Source of the DNA: Prunus persica
Lineage: Eukaryota > Streptophyta > Magnoliopsida > Rosales > Rosaceae
Direction of reading: 5' to 3'
Assembly (NCBI RefSeq): GCF_000346465.2
Contig: NC_034013.1
Location: 14,700,486-14,764,485, forward strand
Length of the DNA: 64,000 nt
A program made the position numbers and the translations under genes. Positions 51,060 through 61,666 of the stretch are shown in pieces. The number at the start of each line of letters is the position of its first letter. The stretch's first letter is position 1. Below the pieces are notes generated by a model that saw only the letters and a program-made list of their open reading frames with translations, did not search any database and was not told the origin of the DNA.

Positions 51060-52772
51060 TCAGTCCACTACAGTGAGAGCTTGATAACGTTCATCAGAGA
51101 TAGCTAATTCCATGAGATAGTCGGGACCAATTTCGCCTTCATTGTTGAGAAAGTGCTTGAGCAGATTGTTAGAGAAGCCATTGAGAATGGACACCCCCGG
51201 TTGTGTACGAGGCGCCACCGGCTTCTCCGGGTTGTACTTTGACAAAGTCCAAAACACCATGTGTGGCACAACATCCCCGTACCCTTTCTCCTTATACTTG
51301 CTCTGTATTGCCTGGTAATCAATCTTCCAAGAAGTTTCGGCCGCACTGGCACGATCAAAGTCCGCGTGACTCAACACTAACACCTTCTTGATCATCTGAT
51401 CCGGCTTCAAGTTCTCATTCACAGCCACTTGGAGAATCAAATCAAACAGCTTCTCAAAATCAAGGTCGACACCGCAGGTCATCCTCCTCACAAACTCGTA
51501 CTTGTACCTAAGATCGTCGCCGCCTTGTATGGAATGTAGCTGAGGCTCACGACTGAATTGGATCACCTTTCCTTTCCATGGCTCTTCACTCAGTTCAGAC
51601 AGCAAGAGTCCCAAAGCAATGGAGACCTCCAAGGAGACCTCGTCGTCCATGAATTTGGGGTGGACATCACATACAGCCAACCAGTTTTTAAACTTGCCCT
51701 GCTTTGAGTAGACGTCCTCCACCATTGACTTCCACTGGAGCTCAGCAGCGCGGCCTAAATTCCAATGGTGCACGTAGCCTGTGATCTCATGCGGAAGCAG
51801 AGCATCCGCCAACAAGGACGAGGAGGACGAAATCTTGCCAGCACTGCCACTGCAGCAGCAGCTGGCTTTCACCTTCTCCAAATAGGTCTCAACAGCACTG
51901 GCCTCGTCTGGCGGATAATCCTGGGCAAAGTAGGCCTTCTTCAAGGAGGGCAAAACCTCATCCTTGAGCCGCTTGACCATGACTCTGTCGGCATCTTTGG
52001 CCTTGGCCCGTTTTCCTTTACCATGACCTCCACCTAATTCTAATTTGTGATATTCTTCTGGCGGGAAAAACTTCCTGGCAATGTTTTCAAGCAGCAAAGT
52101 GATGCTGTAGTCGGGGTTGTAATCCGCGAATGTTGACACGGCAGAATGTATATCGCATGCGGCCATGGTTATTCTGTCGTCATTATCAGATTCAGATAAT
52201 TGCTTCAATTTGTTGTTTTTGTTCTGCTCCTCCGCCGCCTCCTTGAATTTCAATTTCTCCATATCAGACTTGAACATCTCGGCCAAAATATCCGAAACCT
52301 GGTCGTGCAACAATTGATAATCGCGGTCATGCTTGTACCGCTTAACAGCCTTGTGCAACAATTGATAACGGTTGTAGCCCCGACGGCGAGTAGTCTTGTA
52401 AATGTCTTGGCCTTCTCGAAGGATGTGGTACACAATGTTCATTGAGTTGGAAAAAGCCTCGAAGGACCGGACAATAGACGCCAGGTTGCACAATAGTGTC
52501 TTGGGGTGGTTGTGGTGGAGCCAAAACGCAGCCGTGTAGAAGGCAGAGAGATTGAACTTTCCATCCAGTAGGTTGCAGACGAGCTTGAGGGCGGTTAGGG
52601 GATTGTGGGACCAGGCCAGAGGTAGCACTTGCTTCACATAATTACACGAGGCCTCCATCTGGGCCCGGTCGTGAACGTCTTCTTCCCCGACGTTGTAAAA
52701 GAGATCAAGGCATGGGTTGTTGTTGTTGTTGACAAGCTGATCAGGGTGTGTCTCTGCCTCTGGCTTCGACAT
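51060..52772 (-). CDS. DUF2828 (TROVE/vWA-like) protein, copy A
   Basis: 570 residues in one exon, ATG at 52772 in context AACCATGTC. It matches the plant DUF2828 family, predicted to combine an N-terminal TROVE-like helical part with a C-terminal von Willebrand A fold; the molecular function is not established. Family blocks: NPCLDLFYNVG, LAWSHNPLTALKLVCNL, FYTAAFWLHHNHPKTLLCN, then a charged coiled segment near 190-210, NWLAVCDV at about 363-370, EVSIALGLLLSELSEEPWKGK, DFEKLFDLILQVAVNENLKP, YKEKGYGDVVP and TQPGVSILNGFSNNLLKHFL. The usual CDVSGSM metal site reads CDVHPKF (D369 kept, both Ser lost) and the later FSD-type Asp reads LSHAD, so metal binding is probably lost. TATA-like box at 52856-52863. 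Paralogue of the gene at 57754. Confidence 0.88.
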   Translation of the reverse strand: MSKPEAETHPDQLVNNNNNPCLDLFYNVGEEDVHDRAQMEASCNYVKQVLPLAWSHNPLTALKLVCNLLDGKFNLSAFYTAAFWLHHNHPKTLLCNLASIVRSFEAFSNSMNIVYHILREGQDIYKTTRRRGYNRYQLLHKAVKRYKHDRDYQLLHDQVSDILAEMFKSDMEKLKFKEAAEEQNKNNKLKQLSESDNDDRITMAACDIHSAVSTFADYNPDYSITLLLENIARKFFPPEEYHKLELGGGHGKGKRAKAKDADRVMVKRLKDEVLPSLKKAYFAQDYPPDEASAVETYLEKVKASCCCSGSAGKISSSSSLLADALLPHEITGYVHHWNLGRAAELQWKSMVEDVYSKQGKFKNWLAVCDVHPKFMDDEVSLEVSIALGLLLSELSEEPWKGKVIQFSREPQLHSIQGGDDLRYKYEFVRRMTCGVDLDFEKLFDLILQVAVNENLKPDQMIKKVLVLSHADFDRASAAETSWKIDYQAIQSKYKEKGYGDVVPHMVFWTLSKYNPEKPVAPRTQPGVSILNGFSNNLLKHFLNNEGEIGPDYLMELAISDERYQALTVVD

Positions 52773-52855
52773 GGTTTTGATTAGGGTTTTGGTTTTGTTT
52801 GCTTCTGTGCTGTTCTTGTTCTTCTTGTGTTGTCTTGTGTGTATCTCTCTGTTAA

Positions 52856-52863
52856 TTTATATA
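52856..52863 (-). promoter_or_regulatory. TATA box of DUF2828 gene A
   Basis: TATATAAA on the minus strand, 84 bp before the start codon and followed by a CT-rich leader. The same box stands 87 bp before gene B. Confidence 0.6.
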
Positions 52864-53055
52864 GGAATACGAAGTCTCCCTGTTAATATAGGAATGAATA
52901 GAAATAATAATAAGAAAAGGAATACGAAATCTCCCTGTTAATATAGGAATGAATAGAAATAATAATTTTCGACCAAAAAAAGAAAGAATATAAATAATAA
53001 TAAGAATAGGAAGAAATCTCCTTGTTAATATAGGAATGAATAGAAATAATAAGGA
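52861..53055 (-). repeat. Promoter minisatellite of DUF2828 gene A
   Basis: Three imperfect units share the plus-strand core TCTCCCTGTTAATATAGGAA followed by TGAATAGAAATAATAA. Read on the gene strand, each gives CCTATATTAACAGGGAGA, a near copy of the real TATA region CCTATATAAATTAACAGAGA. The promoter core therefore appears to have been tandemly amplified upstream. Confidence 0.8.
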
Positions 53056-53299
53056 AAGTATTAAGTAAGCCAGCCATTACCCATGCCTTGCAGGACTAAT
53101 TTCTCAATAATATATATAGTTAATATATATTGATGATCTTTTAATTTGGTTGGATTTGATTGGAGGATTCGGATCTTTTGCTTGTACGTTCTCTACTTTG
53201 ATCTCTTCCGAATCACTGCAAGAAAATTTGAAGGGAAAAACTACAAAAAAATTTCTTTTCCACTTCGCATTGGGCAAAATAATGTACATGCTTTGTGTA

Positions 53300-55390
53300 A
53301 AAGTTAAAATTTAGGATATATCAAAAGAGTCACTTCTGGCAAATGCCTAGTCTTATTTTAATTCTTCCTTTTATTCTCAGATGAACACATTATAAAACCA
53401 CAAAGAATTAAATATCTAATTTCGCATTGGGGTCCATGTGGATCCTCTAGTTCTCGTAATAGAGCATCCGGAAGGGCAGACTGTTAATAGAAAGATAGAA
53501 CCGCAACATATCCTCATTCAATACAGTTTGAGTGTCACTATCAACCACATCGCCCAAACAAAACCCTATTAGAGAAACACTTCACCCCACCAAAAATTAG
53601 AAGAAGAACTCATAACCTAATTTCCATGAAAAAATTAATAAAATTTATTGATTAAATATAAAAAAAATTGTAATAAGACATAATTAGACACCAGAAGAAA
53701 TATAAAGAAAGAGAAGATGAAGACAGAAGAAGCAAGAACAAACATATTGGACAGAGTATAAGAGAGAGAGGTGAGAGATGGATATCTGGAGAAGAGTGAA
53801 GATATGAAAAGAGCGTATGATTTTTCAGGTAGAAAGGTTATTTTTCTTTTTCCCTAGTCTCATAATTAAGCGTGTATTATCTAGACCAGGGTGTGTGAGT
53901 TGTATTAGTTAGTTGGGTAAGGAGAGTATTAAAAGCCCAATCTGTTTAAAATAGTCGGGTCATTAAATTATACAAGTTGACACCAAACAGCTGACATGTT
54001 CTATTTACTCATATCCAAAGTCTAATACGAGTGTACCAAATGAACCCTTAACTGCCAAACTATAAAAGCCTCTGTTAGTTTCTTTAATTTCCTTTTAGTC
54101 TTTGCAATTTTTGATGTTATACTGGTTCTCTATTTCTTTCTAGTCTATAGATTCTTTCACCTTTTTTTTTCTTTTCTTTTTTCTTTTTTTGGCTTTGTTT
54201 GATATTTTGGTTGAACCATTGGCAAGTGTTATTGCTAACTAAGTGTTATTGTTTTCTAGTTGAATTCGATAACATGTGGTGAAAATGTAGGTTTTTTAAT
54301 TTGTATGTAGATTTGTTTTTCATAGCCAATTTAGTCCTTGTAGCTTTTTCCCAAACTCTTTGTAGTCGTGAGGAATCTGGATCATGTGGATAACCTCTCC
54401 CTCTCACTCCCTGCCTCTTACCATTTCCTTTTCCTCAAAACAATCCAAGCCTATGTTTGAATACTCTAAATTAGTATAAGTGAGGTGTTAATTTGCATGT
54501 ATAAGTTTATGTAAATCTCTATCTCGAACAAAGTACAGGTTGCTTGACATCTATGTATTTGGATAGAATCCTTGGTAGAAAAAGTACATCAATGTGCTCA
54601 TATGTCATAGGAAAGAAATAACTAAATGTGTTGGCGCTTGGACTAGCATAATCTCATAGTGGTTATTTTAGTATACTAACAAATTTAATGATTTTTCCTG
54701 CTTCATTTGAGCATGCAGATGCTTCCATGACTTGTTTTTGTCAAGAGATTGTGATTCTCTTCTCTTCCCACAAATTTAATGTTCTCTTGGCAGATTTCTC
54801 TCTCTATTTGTTTTTGGTAAGTATGTGAGTATTTGTTAATAGAAAGAAGAATACATAAATCAAGGTGGTATACTAAATATTTTTGAGACTCCTGCATACA
54901 CTTTTCAATACCCATCCTTTTTCTGTTTCTCTAACAATCGAATATTTGATGAATTCGATCTAATTTTGAATGGGTTTGTTTGGAGGTTTGGGTCAGATTT
55001 TTGTAACATTGAATTTGCAAGACCTGGTCGTACGGTCCCTAAACATGTTAGCTAATCTTTGCACCCCTGGCTAGTCCGCTCACTTTAGTCTTTGGGTCAG
55101 ATTTTCTTGAAATGGGCTGCTTTGATAAATTTATGTATAACGAAACTGAAATCAGTTGCCTAATTCCTCATGTGTACATCTACATAGGAAGCCCTACTTG
55201 TTACTTCCTCGCTCATGCTTTCCATCCTAGGATTGTCTCTACCCTCCATGTATGTGAGTTTTAAATTTTCATCATTATATATATTACTAAACATTAGAGA
55301 TTATTTAAGGCAGATAATCAATTATCTGAATTCTGCTTAGTCTTAGTTCCATGTGCATTAATTAACTCTTTAATCCATACGCTTTCATTT
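53300..55390. other. Intergenic DNA between the DUF2828 copies
   Basis: AT-rich and without a recognised gene. The first part (to about 53290) is the outer end of the duplicated unit. Confidence 0.5.
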
Positions 55391-55396
55391 AAGCAG

Positions 55397-55618
55397 ATTG
55401 ATGTGATTAGTGTGGCTCATACAACAAAGGCAATCTTAGGTTCATCAAGCAAAGTCGAGCTTCAAAGTAGATTTGCACGTGAAATTGGTTCTTCTATCGC
55501 TTCAGAATCCCTTGCTGAAGAAGCAAAATTTATTAACCTGAACTTCTTGTCTAATGTTCCAAAGTCTCAATGTTCTTCAAACGAACTCCCAACTCCACTA
55601 CTGGAAGAAGCAACATGA
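55397..55618 (+). pseudogene. Possible orphan 3' exon, unrecognised
   Basis: After a good acceptor (TTTAAGCAG|ATTGATG) the frame stays open for about 73 codons to TGA, with the amphipathic stretch LQSRFAREIGSSIASESLAEE. I do not recognise the family and could not find a convincing upstream exon. It may be a captured gene fragment or chance. Confidence 0.3.
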
Positions 55619-55900
55619 GAGGAATCAATGTCTCTGGACAAAGGACTGGCAGAAAAGTAAGATTCGTCATATTCTATATGTGATCCGGCTGCATCAGAAA
55701 AGTAAGATTCCTCATATTTTATATTACTTCAAGCTTTTTATTTATGTATGGGCTGAAGGTTGGTAAAAATAATAAAGTGATTAGACAAATACAAAAATTA
55801 GGGCCTTGATTAGGACCTATTTTAATTTATATACATATTATCATGCCTCATTAGGGAAAAAAAATTGGTTTTCAATATGAATAAAACAGAGAGCAAGTAC

Positions 55901-57060
55901 CTTGAACAACAATTAATGCACGATGAGGGGCTAATCCAATTGTCAGAAAACCAAGTGGCAAAACCATGCTACCAATGGCAGCTTTCAAATTGTAACTAAG
56001 ACTTTGCCATACTCTCAACCTGTTGTCAGGATCCGCAACAGGTCCACCCATGTAGTCAGCAACTAACAGAGAAAGTTTGAGCACCAGATTGCTGTTTACA
56101 AAAACCAGAGGATCTGAACTTGACTTTACAGCCATTTCTAGGGCCATCTGTTCAAGTTTCAACAAGTTCGCATCAGCAGCTCTGTTGACTAAAACTGCTT
56201 CCCAGGTGTTCCTTGCAGAACAACAAGAGAAGGCATTCTCTCTGAGGTTGACGTACTCAGTCAAAATCCCATACAGATCATAGAAACCACCCAAGATATT
56301 GTCATCATAGCTAAGAGCATTGTAATTCTGTGAAGAATGGATAAATCTACGATATGAGACAGGTTAGAAAGGAATAAAATATTACAAAACTGAAGAAACA
56401 AAATTAAATTTAAGAACACTGCTATACATCATTGCTCCCATATGTTTAAGATGTTATGTTTTAGAATATCGTGGAAATATTCACACACAGAAAATTCTTC
56501 CGATTTGCCCCATCGATTCTGTCACATGTGGCCTAGGTGGGGAATTATGATTTCACCATGCTTTATGGTTTATGAGTTAAATGAAATTAATCACAGTCAC
56601 AGATGACAATTTCTAAAAGCATGCTTTATGATTCACCATGCATCTATAAGAAGACACCTTAACTAAAGGTAAATAAGCCCCAACAATAACAAATAACATA
56701 GATTAGGCTAAATCTTCGTCTAATATGTCAATACAGCCAACTGAAACCATTTTATGTTCAGCCTGAACAACTAAGCAGGCATACTAATTAGTTTATTAGG
56801 AACTATGTATGGATGGACCAACGGAAAATATACTCACGTCTGCCATCATTAGACCTTTCAGCTAAGGACGTTACGAGATTGGTTTGTCAAATTGGAAGCC
56901 ATAGCACTCCAAAATCCAGCCCTTTTCATTAATGTGATCTCATCGGCCTAAATAAATAAACATCCATCAAAACTGAGATATACATAAGCAAATGACCTTT
57001 TCAAACTCCACATAGGTTTCTCCAGGTGCCCAATGGGCATCAAAGTGGATAACGAGGAAA
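55901..57060 (-). pseudogene. Fragment of an unrecognised conserved-looking gene
   Basis: The clearest part is an exon at 56327-55901 between CTTCACAG|AATTAC and GTTCAAG|GTACTT. It encodes NALSYDDNILGGFYDLYG, LTEYVNLRENAFSC, NTWEAVLVNRAADANLLKLE, SSDPLVFVNSNLVLKLSLL and DYMGGPVADPDNRLRVWQSL. It has the look of a real protein exon, but I cannot name the family with confidence. Further up, near 56950-56850 and 57060-57000, pieces read ADEITLMKRAGFWSAMASNL and HFDAHWAPGETYVEFEK, interrupted by frameshifts. No start or 3' end was found. Probably a partial or decayed copy trapped between the DUF2828 duplicates. Confidence 0.5.
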
Positions 57061-57753
57061 TTGCTGCTTGCTGTTCAAATGAATTAGAGCTGGAAAACCA
57101 CATTGGTCCCAGTAGGGTCTGCACATGATAACCACTAAGGGTTTAGTCACAAAATTCAATGCAAAAACACTACTTCAAGATGCCTTGATTTAATAGAATA
57201 CCTATCTAAACTTATCAATGCAAACACAACCTCAACTAGCCCATTACTAGTTTGTGTAGGTGCGGTATGTGACTTTTGGGGTTGATAGCTTGGTCCGAAA
57301 CCGAAAGGAAGAATCCGACCTTTGGGAATAAAGGATGTCAGGCAATGGACTACTTGCTGGACCTAAATATCTCTCTGTAAGACAATTATACAGGCTTTGT
57401 TTCCATCAGGACCATGTTAAAATCCCAAACTAGTTCCTCTTGACTGACAACTGTTATAATGGTTGGCAACCTCGCATCAATCCCTTTAAAGATAAAAAAT
57501 ACTTCTTTAGCAGTCTACTGATCCCTCTACGCCTCTATACGGATGGTATTACCATGTAAGTAACAACAAAACACATTAGATTTTAGCAAATAGTTTAAGT
57601 TCATGCATCTGTAGCTTATATTTTTAACATTACAAAAATAATGATTTATTAACAAATCTTTCAATCTTGGCGAACTAACTCAAGATAATTAAGGTAAGAG
57701 CAGCACTAATTAAAAAGAAAAGATAATTAATAATAAGCCAATTACAATAAATC

Positions 57754-59466
57754 TCAGTCCACTATAGTGAAAGCTTGATAACGTTCATCGGATATGGCTA
57801 ATTCCATGAGATGGTCGGGGCCAATTTCGCCTTCATTGTCGAGGAAGAGCTTGAGCAGATTGTTAGAGAAGCCATTGAGAATGGACAACCCCGGTTGTGT
57901 ACGAGGCGCCACCGGCTTCTCCGGGTTGTACTCTGACAAAGTCCAAAACACCACGTGTGGCACAACATCCCCGTACCCTTTCTCCTTATACTTGCTCTGT
58001 ATTGCCTGGTAATCAATCTCCCAAGAAGTTTCGGCCGCATTGGCACTGTCAAAGTCCCGGTGACTCAACACCAACACCTTCTTGATCATCTGATCCGGCT
58101 TCAAGTTCTCATTCACAGCCACTTGGAGAATCAAATCAAACAGCTTCTCAAAATCAAGGTCGACACTGCAGTTCATCCTCCTCACAAACTCGTACTTGTA
58201 CCTAAGATCGTCGCCGCCTTGTATGGAATGTAGCTGAGGCTCATCACTGAATTGGATCACCTTTCCTTTCCATGGCTCTTCACTCAGTTCAGACAGCAAG
58301 AGTCCCAAAGCAATGGAGACCTCCAAGGAGACCTCGTCGTCCATGAATTTGAGGTGGACATCACATACAGCCAACCAGTTTTTGAACTTGCCCTGCTTTG
58401 AGTAGACGTCCTCCACCATTGACTTCCACTGGAGCTCAGCAGCGCGGCCTAAATTCCAATGGTGCACGTAGCCTGTGATCTCATGCGGAAGCAGAGCATC
58501 CGCCAACAAGGACGAGGAGGACGAAATCTTGCCAGCACTGCCACTGCAGCAGCAGCTGGCTTTCACCTTCTCCAAATAGGTCTCAACAGCACTGGCCTCG
58601 TCTGGCGGATAATCCTGGGCAAAGTAGGCCTTCTTCAAGGAGGGCAAAACCTCATCCTTGAGCCGCTTGACCATGACTCTGTCGGCATCTTTGGCCTTGG
58701 CCCGTTTTCCTTTACCATGACCTCCACCTAATTCTAATTTGTGATATTCTTCTGGCGGGAAAAACTTCCTGGCAATGTTTTCAAGCAGCAAAGTGATGCT
58801 GTAGTCGGGGTTGTAATCCGCGAATGTTGACACGGCAGAATGTATATCGCATGCGGCCATGGTTATTCTGTCGTCATTATCAGATTCAGATAATTGCTTC
58901 AATTTGTTGTTTTTGTTCTGCTCCTCCGCCGCCTCCTTGAATTTCAATTTCTCCATATCAGACTTGAACATCTCGGCCAAAATATCCGAAACCTGGTCGT
59001 GCAACAATTGATAATCGCGGTCATGCTTGTACCGCTTAACAGCCTTGTGCAACAATTGATAACGGTTGTAGCCCCGACGGCGAGTAGTCTTGTAAATGTC
59101 TTGGCCTTCTCGAAGGATGTGGTACACAATGTTCATTGAGTTGGAAAAAGCCTCGAAGGACCGGACAATAGACGCCAGGTTGCACAATAGTGTCTTGGGG
59201 TGGTTGTGGTGGAGCCAAAACGCAGCCGTGTAGAAGGCAGAGAGATTGAACTTTCCATCCAGTAGGTTGCAGACGAGCTTGAGGGCGGTTATGGGATTGT
59301 GGGACCAGGCCAGAGGTAGCACTTGCTTCACATAATTACACGAGGCCTCCATCTGGGCCGGGTCGTGAACGTCTTCTTCCCCGACGTTGTAAAAGAGATC
59401 AAGGCATGGGTTGTTGTTGTTGTTGACAAGCTGATCAGGGTGTGTCTCTGCCTCTGGCTTCGACAT
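57754..59466 (-). CDS. DUF2828 (TROVE/vWA-like) protein, copy B
   Basis: 570 residues in one exon, ATG at 59466, with the same domain order as copy A and offset from it by exactly 6694 bp at both ends, so there is no net indel. Counting by eye there are 18 amino-acid differences (about 97 % identity): R36P and L59I, then none until P372L, and 15 more in the last ~170 residues. The metal site reads CDVHLKF and the later one LSHRD, so the same key residues are lost as in copy A. Both frames are intact. Whether both copies are expressed cannot be told from sequence. Function unknown. Confidence 0.88.
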   Translation of the reverse strand: MSKPEAETHPDQLVNNNNNPCLDLFYNVGEEDVHDPAQMEASCNYVKQVLPLAWSHNPITALKLVCNLLDGKFNLSAFYTAAFWLHHNHPKTLLCNLASIVRSFEAFSNSMNIVYHILREGQDIYKTTRRRGYNRYQLLHKAVKRYKHDRDYQLLHDQVSDILAEMFKSDMEKLKFKEAAEEQNKNNKLKQLSESDNDDRITMAACDIHSAVSTFADYNPDYSITLLLENIARKFFPPEEYHKLELGGGHGKGKRAKAKDADRVMVKRLKDEVLPSLKKAYFAQDYPPDEASAVETYLEKVKASCCCSGSAGKISSSSSLLADALLPHEITGYVHHWNLGRAAELQWKSMVEDVYSKQGKFKNWLAVCDVHLKFMDDEVSLEVSIALGLLLSELSEEPWKGKVIQFSDEPQLHSIQGGDDLRYKYEFVRRMNCSVDLDFEKLFDLILQVAVNENLKPDQMIKKVLVLSHRDFDSANAAETSWEIDYQAIQSKYKEKGYGDVVPHVVFWTLSEYNPEKPVAPRTQPGLSILNGFSNNLLKLFLDNEGEIGPDHLMELAISDERYQAFTIVD

Positions 59467-59552
59467 GGTTTTGATTAGGGTTTTGGTTTTGTTTGCTTCT
59501 TCTGTGCTGTTCTTGTTCTTCTTGTGTTGTCTTGTGTGTATCTCTCTGTTAA

Positions 59553-59560
59553 TTTATATA
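59553..59560 (-). promoter_or_regulatory. TATA box of DUF2828 gene B
   Basis: TATATAAA on the minus strand, 87 bp before the start codon. The leader has a 3-bp TTC-type insertion relative to copy A. Confidence 0.6.
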
Positions 59561-59564
59561 GGAA

Positions 59565-59785
59565 TGCGAAGTCTCCCTGTTAATATAGGAATGAATATAA
59601 ATAATAATAAGAAAAGGAATACGAAATCTCCCTGTTAATATAGGAATGAATAGAAATAATAATTTTCGACCAAAACAAGAAAGAAAATAAATAATAATAA
59701 GAATAGGAAGAAATCTCCCTGTTAATATAGGAATGAATAGAAATAATAAGGAAAGTATTAAAATGAATAGAAATAATAAGGACAG
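59565..59785 (-). repeat. Promoter minisatellite of DUF2828 gene B
   Basis: The same units as upstream of copy A, with an extra partial AATGAATAGAAATAATAAGGA repeat at about 59762-59782. Copy number therefore differs slightly between the paralogues. Confidence 0.8.
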
Positions 59786-60009
59786 TATCAAGTAAGCCAG
59801 CCATTACCTATGTCTTGTAGGACTAATTTCTCTATAATATATGTAGTTAATAAAATTATTATAGCCTGAACAAGTAAGCAAATCAAACATACCCATATTG
59901 ATGATCTTTTAATTTGGTTGGATTCGGATCTTTCGCTTGTCTTTTCTCTACTTTGATCTCCTCTGAACCACTACAAGAAGATTTGAAGGGAAAAACTACA
60001 AGTAATTTC

Positions 60010-60680
60010 AAGGTGCCGACAATATTAGATTTCTCATCATCAAAAGAGAAAAAGAAAATTTTTGAAAAACGCATTAAACAATGTGATAGAGCTAACTAAA
60101 TTTGGCCCAAAAAAATTTAAACCCATGATTGGAGATGGGCTTTATATTATTTTATGACTATATGTGTCCTATGGCCCATGGTTGAAGATTGCCTTATCAG
60201 TTTCAAACTTCTTCAGATGATTCTATCGTGGGCTGATCCGAACAAGCGAAAAGCCAAATCTTTTGTTGTCCAAAAAAATTGAAAAGGAAAGACAAGTATC
60301 AATCAATTAACTCTGTCTTTGTCTGCAAATCATCAAAATTGTGAATCTATTTCACTGCATTCACGAAATGAAATATAGCGGTATCACATAGCCCTAATTT
60401 CACTTGGCAAACTTTTTATGTTCTTTCTTTTGGTTTAAAATTTTTTGTTTATGCTTTAAAATACGTTCTACATTCAAATCGTGAACCCCTGGAAAAATTC
60501 AATTACAATTGAAACCCGAAGACAAGGGAGGATAGTTCTCATTATGTGGTCCACATGAAAATTTGAAGGAAAGGAAAAATTACAAGAAAAAAACCAAAAA
60601 TGCAAATAGTAAATAGTAAATCAAAAACAATATTTAGGTTCCCTGCCTGACCTACAATTAATTTGGGAGCAAAATCTCAA
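60010..60680. other. Intergenic DNA, no gene seen
   Basis: This follows the upstream edge of the duplicated unit. No recognisable coding sequence. Confidence 0.5.
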
Positions 60681-60688
60681 CATAATAC

Positions 60689-61105
60689 TCAAGCAGGCTT
60701 CGGCTTTGCTTTAATGCGCTTCACCCCAGCAAGCGCTACTCCAGTGCCTGCATCATCATATATCGAAACAAAATTATAAATCCATCATAACATGTTTGCT
60801 GTAACTTGAGTCAATATACAGCATAAGAAATCAACTTCTACATCTTTTGAAAATCAAGCAGTACAAGTAGTAACTTTAAAGAAACATTAGATCTCTCGTT
60901 GAGCCGATTGAGGAGAATCTGACCCATGAACACAATTCTTTTGTAAATCCAGCCCATACATGGCTCTGATGCTGGGGAATAAAGAGGGAACTAATTAGGA
61001 GGAAATTCAAGGAAAGTTACTTGACTTAAGCAAACTAGCACCACCGCCGAGGCTTCGGAAGCCGGAGAGAAGTTGAGAGAGCGAAGGAACCACCTTCAAA
61101 CTGGC
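60689..61105 (-). CDS. Possible small two-exon gene, start not found
   Basis: A last exon 60747-60689 (acceptor GATGCAG|GCACTG) encodes TGVALAGVKRIKAKPKPA then TGA. It joins in frame to a stretch ending TCA A|GTAACT near 61022 that reads VASLKVVPSLSQLLSGFRSL and GGGASLLKS. The combined ~45 residues are basic and hydrophobic, like a small organellar protein, but no in-frame ATG or convincing first exon was found. Family unknown. Confidence 0.28.
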
Positions 61106-61342
61106 AACTGAAAGGCAGAAAGACCAAACGCGAAACAGGGAGATGAACAAAACAAATTTTCATTTCATTTAAACATAAGCTCATTTTCCCTTACATTTCC
61201 ATTTTCTTTCCTTCTTTGGATCACTGATCCTTCTTTACAGTGGAAGTCCAGCTACAAAAGCTAGAAGCTATCCTAACATAAGCATTTTCCTACAATCTAT
61301 TTTTATTTCTATTTTTGTCTTCTCTTCTCTTTCATCCTCCTC

Positions 61343-61666
61343 TTACTCTTCGTAATCACTCCTATTCATCGCCACCATCTTGAGTTTCATCTTCTTCACT
61401 TTCTCCTTCATATCTTTTGGCTTCAAAATATCCTTGATGTCCTTGTTTTTAGTGTCAAAACAAATGGTACGGATCACAGAATTTGTGTCCCATTTGGCTC
61501 TCTTAGCAAGTTGGAGTAGAGTGTCAAAATCCTCTCCGGATTTTATGAAAAATTTGTGGTGTGAAACAGCGGTATTCACTGCTTCATTCAAAGTTTCCTC
61601 AGCAACCAACAAATCGTTAGTTGCCTCCCTAAACTTTGAGAGAGCAAGTTGTGAGGCAGTAGGCAT
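61343..61666 (-). CDS. Small orphan protein, 107 residues
   Basis: A single-exon frame from the ATG at 61666 (MPTASQLALSKFREATNDLL) to TAA. The longer frame would need a TTG start and is rejected. The protein is helical and charged. The N-terminal half (LLVAEETLNEAVNTAVSHHK) could be amphipathic, the middle has FFIKSGEDFDTLLQLAKRAK, and the C-terminal third is very Lys-rich (DILKPKDMKEKVKKMKLKM). There is no signal peptide or membrane segment. A TATA-like box about 80 bp upstream and codon-like composition support a real gene. I do not recognise the family. Confidence 0.6.
   Translation of the reverse strand: MPTASQLALSKFREATNDLLVAEETLNEAVNTAVSHHKFFIKSGEDFDTLLQLAKRAKWDTNSVIRTICFDTKNKDIKDILKPKDMKEKVKKMKLKMVAMNRSDYEE

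Noticed and set aside
50086..60240. Shared GTTTCAAACTTCTTCAGATGAT near 50086 and 60204 as edges of the DUF2828 duplication
   Set aside because: The distance between them (about 10.1 kb) does not fit the 6694-bp offset of the genes, so it is not part of the same event.
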